Virus record (IMG/VR): IMGVR_UViG_3300044814_000055
Span: 1-43,624 of that record
Source: a virus
Reading direction: 5' to 3' (one strand)
Length of the DNA: 43,624 nucleotides
Positions 25,234-32,500 of the stretch are shown here, piece by piece. The notes under the pieces are model-generated. The model did no database searches and was not told the origin of the DNA. It saw only the letters and a program-made list of their open reading frames with translations. Within the stretch, counting starts at the first letter, position 1. Every line of letters begins with the position of its first letter. The translations under genes and the position numbers were made by a program.

Positions 25234-25752
25234 TCAGCCCGCCTTGATCGCTGCAACTATCTCGGCCTGGAGATCGGCTGGACAATGGGGCCGCGCCTGG
25301 ACGAGCAGGGCGAGCAGGAGTGCAAGCTTGTCCGTCGAGGCGCCCTGCATCGCAGGCTGGGCGTCCTCATCGAGCGACTCGGCCGGCATATCCGCAATGC
25401 ACTCGTCCGCGAGCTTGTCGTCATCGACGATGCCGCCCATGCGACGGATCGCTCGTATGGTACCGTCGTCGTCGGGCACATGCCCCAGAGGTGGCACGAG
25501 GAATCCTCCCTCGCTCCCTCGCCAGCCAGCGTGCACGCCGCCTGGACCGCTACGCAGCCAACCGTAGACGAGGCGTCGGCCGTCCGCGTGCTCGCGGACA
25601 CGGATCGCCCATTTGTGGTTCGCCTCGCACTCGACTTGACCGTCATGCTCTTCGGCGCTCGCGATGAGCGGCCAGTCCGTTTCGCTGATGTTCAGCGGAC
25701 GTCGCTCGGACATCGGGATCTTGATTTTCTTCGGGGCTTCGGTGGTGGTCAT
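25234..25752 (-). CDS. conserved phage protein of unknown function
   Basis: 172 aa, ATG with AGAAGGA nine bases upstream. The N-terminal half (PMSERRPLNISETDWPLIAS, WAIRVREHADGRRLVYGW) resembles a phage protein family of unknown function. A hinge with FLVPPLGHVPDDDGTIRAIR follows, then an acidic segment and a hydrophobic helix (TDKLALLLALLVQARPHC). No catalytic motif is evident. Confidence 0.65.
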   Translation of the reverse strand: MTTTEAPKKIKIPMSERRPLNISETDWPLIASAEEHDGQVECEANHKWAIRVREHADGRRLVYGWLRSGPGGVHAGWRGSEGGFLVPPLGHVPDDDGTIRAIRRMGGIVDDDKLADECIADMPAESLDEDAQPAMQGASTDKLALLLALLVQARPHCPADLQAEIVAAIKAG

Positions 25753-25829
25753 GGTGGTGGTCCTTCTGCGGCTCGATTGCCGCGCCCCGGATCCGCGTGT
25801 GGCAGGTCCGGGCCGCGACGGGCGAACGC

Positions 25830-26069
25830 TCAGGACTCCTCGTCGTATAGGCCCGATCCGTAGTAGTCGCCTGTCTGCGCATAATTGCGTCGCGCGATTG
25901 CGAGGTCGCGATTGTAGGGGCGTCGACCGCCGGTCGTGCTAGCGACGCTCGCACCCGAGCAGGTCACATGCTTGGCCTTGCTGCCCTTGCTCCACTCGAC
26001 CTTGCTGCCGACACTGATCGGTTTCAGGCAGCAGTGGCACGTCGATGCGAACTTTGCGGTGATGATCAT
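25830..26069 (-). CDS. small zinc-binding protein
   Basis: 79 aa from ATG 26069, preceded by a CGGAG ribosome site. The motif CHCCLKPISVGSKVEWSKG followed by KHVTC gives a C-x2-C...H-x2-C zinc site like the PARP-type fingers found in small phage proteins. It ends in Tyr/Gly-rich YAQTGDYYGSGLYDEES. First gene after the promoter at 26131-26159. Confidence 0.65.
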   Translation of the reverse strand: MIITAKFASTCHCCLKPISVGSKVEWSKGSKAKHVTCSGASVASTTGGRRPYNRDLAIARRNYAQTGDYYGSGLYDEES

Positions 26070-26130
26070 GGCTGACTCCGGTGGTGGTGGTGGTGGTCTT
26101 GCGGGAGACCTTGCGTCCCTCACATCAACT

Positions 26131-26159
26131 AATCTAGCTAGTGTACGTACACAAGTCAA
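26131..26159 (-). promoter_or_regulatory. sigma70-type promoter with palindromic operator, leftward
   Basis: Read on the minus strand: TTGACT (26154-26159), a 17-base spacer, TAGATT (26131-26136). The spacer contains the perfect palindrome GTGTACGTACAC (26141-26152), next to a second short palindrome CTAGCTAG (26134-26141), so the promoter is probably repressible. It drives the three leftward genes 26069 to 25003. Confidence 0.65.
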
Positions 26160-26189
26160 ATAGCGCTCGTGCGATTCTCGGACGGATGT

Positions 26190-26282
26190 TCAGTGCCGTC
26201 TAACCGTGGGGGCTGATAGGCGCGCCGGCTGTCCCAGGTCGATGCGCCAGCGGCGGCGCTCGGTGCCGGTGCAGAGGATCAC
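26190..26282 (-). CDS. possible 30-aa ORF at the distal end of the CRISPR array
   Basis: GTG at 26282 is preceded by AAGGAGA seven bases upstream. That ribosome site lies in the degenerate half of the last repeat. The peptide begins MILCTGTERRRWRIDLGQPA and is basic at its end. The ribosome site is strong but the product is too short to judge. Confidence 0.3.
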   Translation of the reverse strand: MILCTGTERRRWRIDLGQPARLSAPTVRRH

Positions 26283-27052
26283 GGCGTGGTCTCCTTGTCG
26301 CGCGCTGCCATTGATCCTCCGCGTGGAGATGCCAGCGGCCATGGCCGGCGTCACGCGGTCGCGACGTCCAAGGCCTCGCGCTGCCATTGATCCTCCGCAA
26401 GATCGCTTCGCAGCGCTCCAGCAGCGGCGTGTCGCGACGTCCAAGGCCTCGCGCTGCCATTGATCCCAGAGCCTGGTCCTTGGGTAAGGGGACCCACACT
26501 TGCGTGTCGCGACGTCCAAGGCCTCGCGCTGCCATTGATCCCGACGAGCTCACGAAGCAGCCGAACTGCGAAGACCCAGAGTCGCGACGTCCAAGGCCTC
26601 GCGCTGCCATTGATCCTGCCCGCACGTGCGTGCGCCTCGGCAGCCCCATCGGGTCGCGACGTCCAAGGCCTCGCGCTGCCATTGATCCCGGCCGGTCAGG
26701 CGCCACCCGCGCCAGCCGCTGGAGTCGCGACGTCCAAGGCCTCGCGCTGCCATTGATCCTCCTTCTGCGCCGGTGTGGGCGCCTCGAGCAGCCATCGGGT
26801 CGCGACGTCCAAGGCCTCGCGCTGCCATTGATCCAAACCCGAGAAACCTGCGGCCCTCGGCCGCAGCAGCAAGTCGCGACGTCCAAGGCCTCGCGCTGCC
26901 ATTGATCCTACCGATGCCGCCGGCGAGCGAGCGCAAGTTTCTCGGTCGCGACGTCCAAGGCCTCGCGCTGCCATTGATCCCGCTCGCGTTCTCGGCGACA
27001 AACGCAAGTACGTGTAGTCGCGACGTCCAAGGCCTCGCGCTGCCATTGATCC
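26282..27052 (-). CRISPR. CRISPR array, 10 perfect 36-bp repeats plus 1 degenerate, 10 spacers
   Basis: Read on the plus strand each repeat begins GTCGCGACGTCC and ends GCGCTGCCATTGATCC. Perfect copies start at 26358, 26431, 26506, 26581, 26653, 26724, 26799, 26873, 26945 and 27017. At 26282-26317 only the last 16 bases are kept, marking the distal end, so the array is transcribed leftward with the effector gene. In that sense repeats end GTCGCGAC and can fold a CGCGA/TCGCG hairpin. Spacers in transcription order: 26981-27016, 26909-26944, 26835-26872, 26760-26798, 26689-26723, 26617-26652, 26542-26580, 26467-26505, 26394-26430, 26318-26357 (35-40 nt). Only 20 bp separate it from the effector stop, so there is no leader. 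Confidence 0.97.
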
Positions 27053-27072
27053 GGGCCCACCAGGCACCCCAA

Positions 27073-28743
27073 TCATTCCGCAGCCTTACCGGCTGCATTT
27101 CGAGCACCCTCATTTTTCGTCCCCCGTTCGAGCTTCGCCTGTTTGCGCCGCGCCCACGCGCCGCCCTTTTCTCCGCTGATTGCCTTGGTTTTTTTGCTCT
27201 TGCGAGCACCTACCGCCAATTTCCCGTCGCGCCACTGCTCGATCGCAAAGTCGAGCCACTCGGGAGGATCGCTATCCTCGTCGCCATCGTCGATCACGCC
27301 ATGCGGTCCCCGCCAGGCCACTTCGTGCGTGTCGGGTCCGAACGCGTGCCGCATACAATCGCGCAACTCCTGCGGAGCCGCCGTAAATCTGCGATCGGAG
27401 TCCTCACCCCATCGCGCCTCGCGGGACAGGTCCCGATCGGGCACCAGCGCCGACTCATATTTTCGCGACCATTCGGCAGCCAACACGCGGTACCTCTCGC
27501 GTCGTCGCCGCAGCGCCTGGCGTCGGCCGCACGCCTCGTACTCCCACAGGTGTCGGTCACGTAGCCACCACGCGTCGAGCAATTCGTACGCGTCGCGGGC
27601 CGCGTCGCATTTCTCCCACCTCCACCGATCCACCAGGCCGTGAAACCGTTCCTGTGATTTCCAGTACTGCATGTTCGCGCCCGCCTCGCGAAGCCACGGC
27701 GGAACATCGTCGCGGCTTTCGGCGATCATGCGCGCGAGCTTCGGCCGCAGATCGTTCAGCAGTTGGTCACGCACCGAACGAATCCCATCCGATTTGCGGA
27801 CGCCGGCGACGTCGCGCGCGGATAGAATGATCTCGCCGCGATCGCCCGACGAATCGCGCCACACGCCCACGCGCATCGAGCCGTCGTCGAGCGTCGACCA
27901 GAGAAGCTCCAGGGCGATCGCTCCACCGGGCGTGATCCGCGTCGGCTTCGCTGGACAGTCGACCGTAAATTCGCACGTCCACCGCTGGTAGGGTCCTTCG
28001 TTTCGCCGCGACACGCGCGCCCATTTGATCGTGCCGGCGTCGGGCAATTCGCGGTGCTTTGTGACCTGAAACTTCGCCCAGATCGGCGCGTGGCCCTCGG
28101 AGCCAACGCGCATCCAGAGAACACCCTCGGTCCAGCGGAGCCGCGTATCGTCGCCGGCCAAGAGCCGCGAGACCGCAAGACCTCCCTGCAACTGCACACC
28201 GATCTGCCCCTCACCTCGCCAGCGCACGAATCGTGGGTCGGCCGGAGTCGCCCCATCGTCGTCGTAGAGTGGAGCCTTGCGGGACTGATCCGCGGAGGCT
28301 TCGATCGTGAGGTAGGAGCCCCAGTAGCAGGTGGTCAGCGCTCGCGCGTCGCGGCGGATCGAACCGTCGAGCGCGCGGATTCGCGCCATCTCGCTCCCCG
28401 CCGGGTCGAGCGCGGATAGATCGTACTGCTCGACGTCGGGCGAGATCGACACGTCCGCGATGAGCGAGCGCATGTCGTCACTATCAGCTTGCGCTTCGGC
28501 GCGTCGACGGGCGCGGTCCAGTGCGCGTAGTGCGTCGATGCGCGACGAACGCGTGGCCGCCCGCAGCTCGTCGATCCGCTCGCGAACTTCGGTCGTGTCG
28601 TGCGTTGCGCGCACGGCGCTGCGGCGTCCGCGCTCGACGGACACGAGATCGTTGCGGTAGTTGTGCGCGGCGCGCAGTTGAGATTCTACGAGCTCGGCGG
28701 CCTCAATCGGGGGGCGGACGCCGTATTGGTAGACTCGGATCAC
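27073..28743 (-). CDS. compact Cas12-like (type V) effector with degenerate RuvC
   Basis: 556 aa from the GTG at 28743, which overlaps the previous stop (GTGA) with GGAGAGG 11 bases upstream; the frame extends further upstream only through another gene. N-terminal IRVYQYGVRPP and QLRAAHNYRNDLVSVERGRR match the opening of small phage/V-U/Cas12m-type effectors. The RuvC-like C-half is recognisable: ALELLWSTLDDGSMRVGVW (275-294), WLREAGANMQYWKSQERFHG, RDRHLWEYEACGRRQALRR, YRVLAAEWSRKYE. The expected RuvC-I Asp is Glu279, the RuvC-II Glu of the IEDFDL-like motif is Pro435 (VPDRDL), and the C-terminal segment has no CxxC zinc finger and no RuvC-III Asp. The tail is Lys/Arg-rich. Most likely an RNA-guided DNA binder that does not cut. 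The family is inferred by pattern, not search. Confidence 0.8.
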   Translation of the reverse strand: MIRVYQYGVRPPIEAAELVESQLRAAHNYRNDLVSVERGRRSAVRATHDTTEVRERIDELRAATRSSRIDALRALDRARRRAEAQADSDDMRSLIADVSISPDVEQYDLSALDPAGSEMARIRALDGSIRRDARALTTCYWGSYLTIEASADQSRKAPLYDDDGATPADPRFVRWRGEGQIGVQLQGGLAVSRLLAGDDTRLRWTEGVLWMRVGSEGHAPIWAKFQVTKHRELPDAGTIKWARVSRRNEGPYQRWTCEFTVDCPAKPTRITPGGAIALELLWSTLDDGSMRVGVWRDSSGDRGEIILSARDVAGVRKSDGIRSVRDQLLNDLRPKLARMIAESRDDVPPWLREAGANMQYWKSQERFHGLVDRWRWEKCDAARDAYELLDAWWLRDRHLWEYEACGRRQALRRRRERYRVLAAEWSRKYESALVPDRDLSREARWGEDSDRRFTAAPQELRDCMRHAFGPDTHEVAWRGPHGVIDDGDEDSDPPEWLDFAIEQWRDGKLAVGARKSKKTKAISGEKGGAWARRKQAKLERGTKNEGARNAAGKAAE

Positions 28744-28934
28744 GAGCCGCTCGACCTCTCCGCCGCAGCCACGCGGGCCAGCGTCAGCGTGAATGTTGTC
28801 CGAGGCGTATCGGGCAAGACCATGTCGAAGCTGACGACGTCGTGGCGCTCGGTGACGTCGACGGATTCGTTCACGCTCGCCGACTCGAGGTGAGTGAGCA
28901 TGCGCGTCAAGTAGTTGCGAAGCCGCAGGTTCAC
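28740..28934 (-). CDS. 64-aa protein coupled to the Cas12-like gene
   Basis: GTG at 28934, preceded by GGAGAG, overlaps the annealing-protein stop, and its TGA overlaps the effector start: GTGA on both sides. The sequence (LRNYLTRMLTHLESASVNES, DMVLPDTPRTTFTLTLARV) predicts a helix followed by beta strands. I do not recognise it. Tight coupling suggests equimolar or related function with either neighbour, for example an ssDNA-annealing accessory or a CRISPR helper. Confidence 0.7.
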   Translation of the reverse strand: MNLRLRNYLTRMLTHLESASVNESVDVTERHDVVSFDMVLPDTPRTTFTLTLARVAAAERSSGS

Positions 28935-30052
28935 GACTCTCCTTCCCAAGCATCTCCCGCGTTCGCCGGGGGCTTCACCTCGGGCCTGTCCTCCTTCTTT
29001 TCCGCCTCGCCCTTCTTCGGTGCCGCGCCCGCCTTCTTCGCCTCTTCGGCCTTCTTGGCTTCGGCGGCGGCTGCCTTCTGCTTCTCGACGCGCGCGGCAA
29101 TGCTGCTCGCCACGCTTCCGGCGCGCGACGCCGCCTTGGCGCCCTTGCCCGTCTCGGTCTCGTCGACGACGCCGATCTTCTCTTGCATCGCTTGCGCCCA
29201 CGAAAACTCGCCCTCTCGGATGGCGGCGTAGATCGCCCGAAGGTCGGTCAACTGCGCAGGGGAGCACATGTCGAGTTCGTGCCCGAGGTACGCCTTCAGG
29301 TCGCTCGGGAGGATGTTCAGCGACGCAAACGCATCGGCGATTTCCTTCCGTGCTCCGTCGGGGTCGGCCGCGTCGGCGGCTCGAATCGTTGCGATGATCT
29401 GCTGTTCGCTCTCTTCGAGGATATCCGCCCCGATGAGGCGTAGCGCTTCGGTGCGCAGCGTCCTCGAAACGAGGTTGCTCTCTTTCTGCAAAAGCTCCTC
29501 CTCGGTCGCTTGCAAAATGTACACGGTGTCCCCCGCCGAATTCGTGCGCTTGCCGAGGATGACGGCGCCGTCCTTCGGCTTCCTCCGTTCAATCGTCTTT
29601 TCGATGACGACGTCTCGGGAATAGATGGCATTCGTCTCAAGGTCGATCGCGGCCACGTTGAGCATGCGCTTGAAGTCGTCGTCGTAGACGGTGCGCGTCG
29701 GCTGCCAAATGTTGCCCGCGATGCGGATCGCAGCTTCGGCGAAGCGAATCGAGAGCCCTTCGAGGCGGTTCGAAATGCCCGAGATGCGCCCCGGCTTGTC
29801 GCCGCGCGGCACGGAGTAGAACGCCTTCTTGGCAAAAGCCGGTCTTTGACACTCTCGAAGGAGCCGCACGCGGACGTTGTCATTGTCGCGTGGGCGCTGC
29901 ATCGCCATGACGTATCGCGCTTCAATCTCGGCGCGCGCCTGGGCGACCATCATGCTCGAGGCGGTCTCGCCGCGCTTCTCGATCGAGGACTCGCCGAAGC
30001 CTTGCCTCACGATCGCGCCAGACTCGGAATGTGTAACGGGAAGATTGCTCAC
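28931..30052 (-). CDS. RecT-like single-strand annealing protein
   Basis: 373 aa from the GTG at 30052 that overlaps the YqaJ stop (GTGA). RYVMAMQRPRDNDNVRVRLL, GKxxGxSIRFAEAAIR-like and VAAIDLETNAIYSRDVVIEK are typical of a phage annealing-protein family usually found next to a YqaJ exonuclease; the C-terminal 80 residues are an Ala/Lys/Glu-rich tail. Together they would form a synaptase-exonuclease recombination pair (like Bet/Exo). Exact family (RecT versus a Sak-type) needs a profile search. Confidence 0.7.
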   Translation of the reverse strand: MSNLPVTHSESGAIVRQGFGESSIEKRGETASSMMVAQARAEIEARYVMAMQRPRDNDNVRVRLLRECQRPAFAKKAFYSVPRGDKPGRISGISNRLEGLSIRFAEAAIRIAGNIWQPTRTVYDDDFKRMLNVAAIDLETNAIYSRDVVIEKTIERRKPKDGAVILGKRTNSAGDTVYILQATEEELLQKESNLVSRTLRTEALRLIGADILEESEQQIIATIRAADAADPDGARKEIADAFASLNILPSDLKAYLGHELDMCSPAQLTDLRAIYAAIREGEFSWAQAMQEKIGVVDETETGKGAKAASRAGSVASSIAARVEKQKAAAAEAKKAEEAKKAGAAPKKGEAEKKEDRPEVKPPANAGDAWEGES

Positions 30053-30981
30053 GCGGTTTGTCCTTTCCTGGATGCCTTCGTTGCTCTCAAATCGAACGTT
30101 CTGCCTTCGGGCACGATCCGCGCCTCGAGAGCGGGCAGCGTGTATGCCTTTCGGACGCCTCGCCGCAGTCTCCAGCCGTCCCCGGTCAACCCCTCGAACT
30201 CGGCGCACGCCGTCATCAGAAGCTGCTTTTGCTCCTCGAGTCGCACCTCGGCGTCGTCGCGCGCGCGCTTCGCCTCGAAGTACTCCTTCGCGACGGCTTC
30301 GATTTCGTCCGTGGCCCTCACCATGGGGCCCGTCGCTCGAGGGAAGAGCGCCCGGAGCATGCGGCCCGAGCCGGCGCTACCGTCGACGGTCGGCGGACGC
30401 TTCGGCGTGATGTGGTCGACGATGAACCGATCGGCCGCCTCGACGAGGACGCCGGTAAGCTCGTCGTCTCTCTCGATGCGGTACGTGCGGCACTCGGTAC
30501 CGATGAGCGCCCCGACGATGACGACCGGGATCTCAGTCACGTAGGACTGCCAAGTCACTTGGACGAGGCACCAGTCCGGGATCTCGTCGTCGGCGTGGCC
30601 CCAGTCGTGGGCGTTGTAGAAGCCGACGATCTTCGCTTCGCAGAGCGCTACCGGGTCATGTAGCGCCGTCTCCGCCAGAAAGGCATCCGGGGTCGCGACG
30701 TGTGCAGATCGCTCGCGATGCCGCACGGTGAGGCTTTGCGGGTCACGGCGAAGGACGTGAAGCTTTCTCTTTGCCGCGGTCAGGCGGATCGCGAGCGGCT
30801 CGAGCTCGCTGCCGATGTTCTGGTATTCGGTCTCCGCGTCGTCGTTCGCCGGGCCGATCACCTTGTCGGTCCACACGTCGTGCGGACCGCGCCCGTACGG
30901 GTCGACCCCCACAATCGCGCGAATGTCTGACGCCGTGATGCCGCTTCGGCGAATCTCGAGCTGGCGCTTGGTGAGGCTCAC
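30049..30981 (-). CDS. YqaJ-like recombination exonuclease
   Basis: 310 aa, GTG overlapping the previous stop (GTGA). The YqaJ core is visible: RRSGITASDIRAIVGVDPYG, ETEYQNIGSELEPLAIRL, catalytic ATPDAFLAETA...VALCEAKIVGF (D and E-x-K of the PD-(D/E)xK site), then IPDWCLVQVTWQSYVTEIPV and VVIVGALIGTECRTY. The C-terminal 120 residues are helical and probably contact the annealing partner. It would resect 5' ends during recombination or replication. Confidence 0.88.
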   Translation of the reverse strand: MSLTKRQLEIRRSGITASDIRAIVGVDPYGRGPHDVWTDKVIGPANDDAETEYQNIGSELEPLAIRLTAAKRKLHVLRRDPQSLTVRHRERSAHVATPDAFLAETALHDPVALCEAKIVGFYNAHDWGHADDEIPDWCLVQVTWQSYVTEIPVVIVGALIGTECRTYRIERDDELTGVLVEAADRFIVDHITPKRPPTVDGSAGSGRMLRALFPRATGPMVRATDEIEAVAKEYFEAKRARDDAEVRLEEQKQLLMTACAEFEGLTGDGWRLRRGVRKAYTLPALEARIVPEGRTFDLRATKASRKGQTA

Positions 30982-31169
30982 CGCTTTTCCCCGTCGGCCG
31001 CAAGGATGCGCTTCGCCGTGCTCTCGATTGCGTCGGACTCCCGGTCACGCTCGGCCGCTTCGCTCTTGCACTGACCGGAGCAAAAGCGTTTCGACGGGTC
31101 ACGCTTGGCGCCGAAGCGCCGAAAGCAACCGATGTTCGCGCAAACGCGCTCGGTAGCGGGCGCAATCAT
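30978..31169 (-). CDS. small zinc-finger-like protein
   Basis: 63 aa, ATG overlapping the upstream stop (ATGA), stop overlapping the YqaJ start (GTGA). Two cysteine pairs (CANIGC, CSGQC) separated by a basic RRFGAKRDPSKRF segment suggest a single zinc finger of the kind common in phage early operons. Charged tail; role unknown. Confidence 0.65.
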   Translation of the reverse strand: MIAPATERVCANIGCFRRFGAKRDPSKRFCSGQCKSEAAERDRESDAIESTAKRILAADGEKR

Positions 31170-31402
31170 CGCTCACGCTCCCTCGAGACAAGCGGCATCT
31201 GCGACGCGATGGGCCCCGGAAGCTGGGCAATGACGGCGCGCACGGCCTTCATGGCTGCGATCTCGTCGAGGGCCTTCTTCTCCCGCATCTTCCCCGCCTC
31301 GATTTGTTTGGGGTATACAAATTCTCTGAATCGGATCTCACGGTCGAGACACTGAAGAAGCGACTCGCGCGTGTGTCCGTACGGGATCTCGATGGCGCTC
31401 AC
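31166..31402 (-). CDS. small conserved phage protein
   Basis: 78 aa from the GTG at 31402 (GTGA overlap). The stretch REFVYPKQIEAGKMREKKAL followed by a helix (DEIAAMKAVRAVIAQL) resembles a small conserved phage early protein seen near recombination genes. Helical, no catalytic motif visible. Confidence 0.65.
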   Translation of the reverse strand: MSAIEIPYGHTRESLLQCLDREIRFREFVYPKQIEAGKMREKKALDEIAAMKAVRAVIAQLPGPIASQMPLVSRERER

Positions 31403-31530
31403 GGGGCACCGTGGTAGTGCAGCCAAAGAGCGAAGACGCCGGCTCCCACTGCCATCACGGAGAGCCCGAACCCTGCTAAAAGCGAAATGCGCAGCCAAAA
31501 CATCGCGTACTTGAATTCCTCGGGAGTCAC
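31399..31530 (-). CDS. 43-aa single-pass membrane protein
   Basis: GTG at 31530 overlapping the previous stop, TGA overlapping the next start (GTGA on both sides). One long hydrophobic helix (FWLRISLLAGFGLSVMAVGA and on through VFALWLHYH) flanked by charged ends. It is in the early operon rather than the lysis block, so superinfection exclusion is one possibility. Confidence 0.6.
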   Translation of the reverse strand: MTPEEFKYAMFWLRISLLAGFGLSVMAVGAGVFALWLHYHGAP

Positions 31531-31673
31531 GAGCACCCCGCCCGCACGCGCCGCAAGTCACCAGTCGTGACCGTCCCCGGCCTTCTGCCGAGTCCGAGCA
31601 AGACCCATCGCGCCAGCTCGGGGAGATCCATCCACACCGCCCGCACTACGGTCGTTTTCTTCGTGAGTCTCAT
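31527..31673 (-). CDS. 48-aa basic small protein
   Basis: ATG at 31673 overlaps the upstream stop (ATGA) and has AAGGA about seven bases before. It reads RLTKKTTVVRAVWMDLPELA then a helix (WVLLGLGRRPGTVTTGDL), basic overall. Too short for family assignment; the coupling on both sides supports expression. Confidence 0.55.
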   Translation of the reverse strand: MRLTKKTTVVRAVWMDLPELARWVLLGLGRRPGTVTTGDLRRVRAGCS

Positions 31674-31858
31674 TGGGTGTCCTTTCCTGAATCGTTGACA
31701 TGCCCGCCCCACCACACTTCGTGCCCGCGCTCTGGGTCGCTCGGGGGCGCAAGAAGATCGACTGAGTCGAGTTGGCGCTCGTACCGAAGAAGGAGCGCGC
31801 CGGCGGCGACGAAAACGAAGAGCCCCACGGTCAGTGACGCCTTCTGCCAAGCGCTCAT
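31670..31858 (-). CDS. 62-aa membrane protein
   Basis: ATG 31858 overlaps the upstream stop by one base (TGATG). One hydrophobic segment (LTVGLFVFVAAGALLL) near the N-terminus followed by an acidic soluble tail (SVDLLAPPSDPERGHEVW). Second small membrane protein of this operon. Function unknown. Confidence 0.55.
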   Translation of the reverse strand: MSAWQKASLTVGLFVFVAAGALLLRYERQLDSVDLLAPPSDPERGHEVWWGGHVNDSGKDTQ

Positions 31859-32064
31859 CAGACTCCGGCCTTTCTCGCCGCGTCCTCGTCGATCGGCGGC
31901 AAACATGGGGACGTGTCGGGCGCCGCGAACAGGCGCACCTGACGAAGTCGGTAAAGAGCGGACTCGAGATCAGCGAGCGCATCGAGCGTCGGCTGCTCGT
32001 CGACGACGATCGCGGCCTGCTCGAGAGCGCGATACGCATCGAGTTCGATATCGTCGATCGTCAT
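31858..32064 (-). CDS. 68-aa acidic helical protein
   Basis: ATG 32064 overlaps the upstream stop (ATGA). Mostly helical (DDIELDAYRALEQAAIVVDE, LADLESALYRLRQVRLF) with a short acidic C-terminus. No recognisable motif; strongly acidic small proteins of phage early operons sometimes inhibit host enzymes, but nothing here shows that. Confidence 0.55.
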   Translation of the reverse strand: MTIDDIELDAYRALEQAAIVVDEQPTLDALADLESALYRLRQVRLFAAPDTSPCLPPIDEDAARKAGV

Positions 32065-32237
32065 TGCGCGGCCTCGGCGGCGGACTCGGGGAACGTGACG
32101 CGGTACCAATCCTCATCGCAGAGGGGCCGACCGTCCGCAGTGGGCGCTCTCTCTTCGTCGGTAGTGAGAGGGCAATGGCACTCATGGCAATGCACAGCGC
32201 CCGTCGGCTCAGGGTCGAGGCGAAGAGTGAAGGTCAC
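32061..32237 (-). CDS. 58-aa zinc-ribbon-like protein
   Basis: GTG at 32237 overlaps the upstream stop (GTGA). HCHECHCPLTTDEERAPT...GRPLCDEDWY places cysteine and histidine ligands at the spacing of a small treble-clef or LIM-like zinc site. Probably a structural zinc protein; its target is unknown. Confidence 0.6.
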   Translation of the reverse strand: MTFTLRLDPEPTGAVHCHECHCPLTTDEERAPTADGRPLCDEDWYRVTFPESAAEAAQ

Positions 32238-32494
32238 GACCGCGCCCGAAGCATCGCGTCGAACGCGCGCCCGTGGTCCGTGGCGACCGCCCACGTCTCG
32301 CCGGTCCCGAGCGTCAGCCGGTCACGCTTCGTCGGCGGAACGACGCGCACGAGGCGAAGGTCAGCAAGCCGCGTGGCATGCACCCGATGCACCGGCACCA
32401 GATCGCCGCGGGCGGCTGCGACCCGGCGAAGGGCCTGACGCTCGACGGGCGTCAGGGGCGAGGGGGAGGCGGCTTTCGGCTGCGCTTGGCTCAT
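32234..32494 (-). CDS. first gene of the leftward early operon, 86-aa helical protein
   Basis: ATG at 32494 begins six bases after the -10 of the promoter at 32501-32529, so the transcript is probably leaderless or nearly so. Sequence: SPSPLTPVERQALRRVAAAR, then LVPVHRVHATRLADLRLVRV and a helical tail (DHGRAFDAMLRARS). A winged-helix-like pattern (helix, then a strand hairpin) would fit a small DNA-binding regulator. Unknown family. Confidence 0.6.
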   Translation of the reverse strand: MSQAQPKAASPSPLTPVERQALRRVAAARGDLVPVHRVHATRLADLRLVRVVPPTKRDRLTLGTGETWAVATDHGRAFDAMLRARS

Positions 32495-32500
32495 TCCGCC

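Noticed and set aside
26160-26281. Possible tracrRNA/anti-repeat downstream of the array
   Set aside because: I find no stretch complementary to the repeat beyond its own self-complementary GTCGCGAC; small type V effectors can work without a tracrRNA.
26617-26652. Similarity between this spacer and the self-matching spacer 26760-26798 (shared CCGATGG and CGAGGCGC)
   Set aside because: Alignment needs gaps that break the reading frame, so a common target is not supported.
26190-27209. Long open frames on both strands through the CRISPR repeats (peptides repeating GLGRRD- or QGLALPLI-like units)
   Set aside because: They arise because the 36-bp repeat and spacers lack stops in some frames; they have no ribosome site and change frame at each spacer length.
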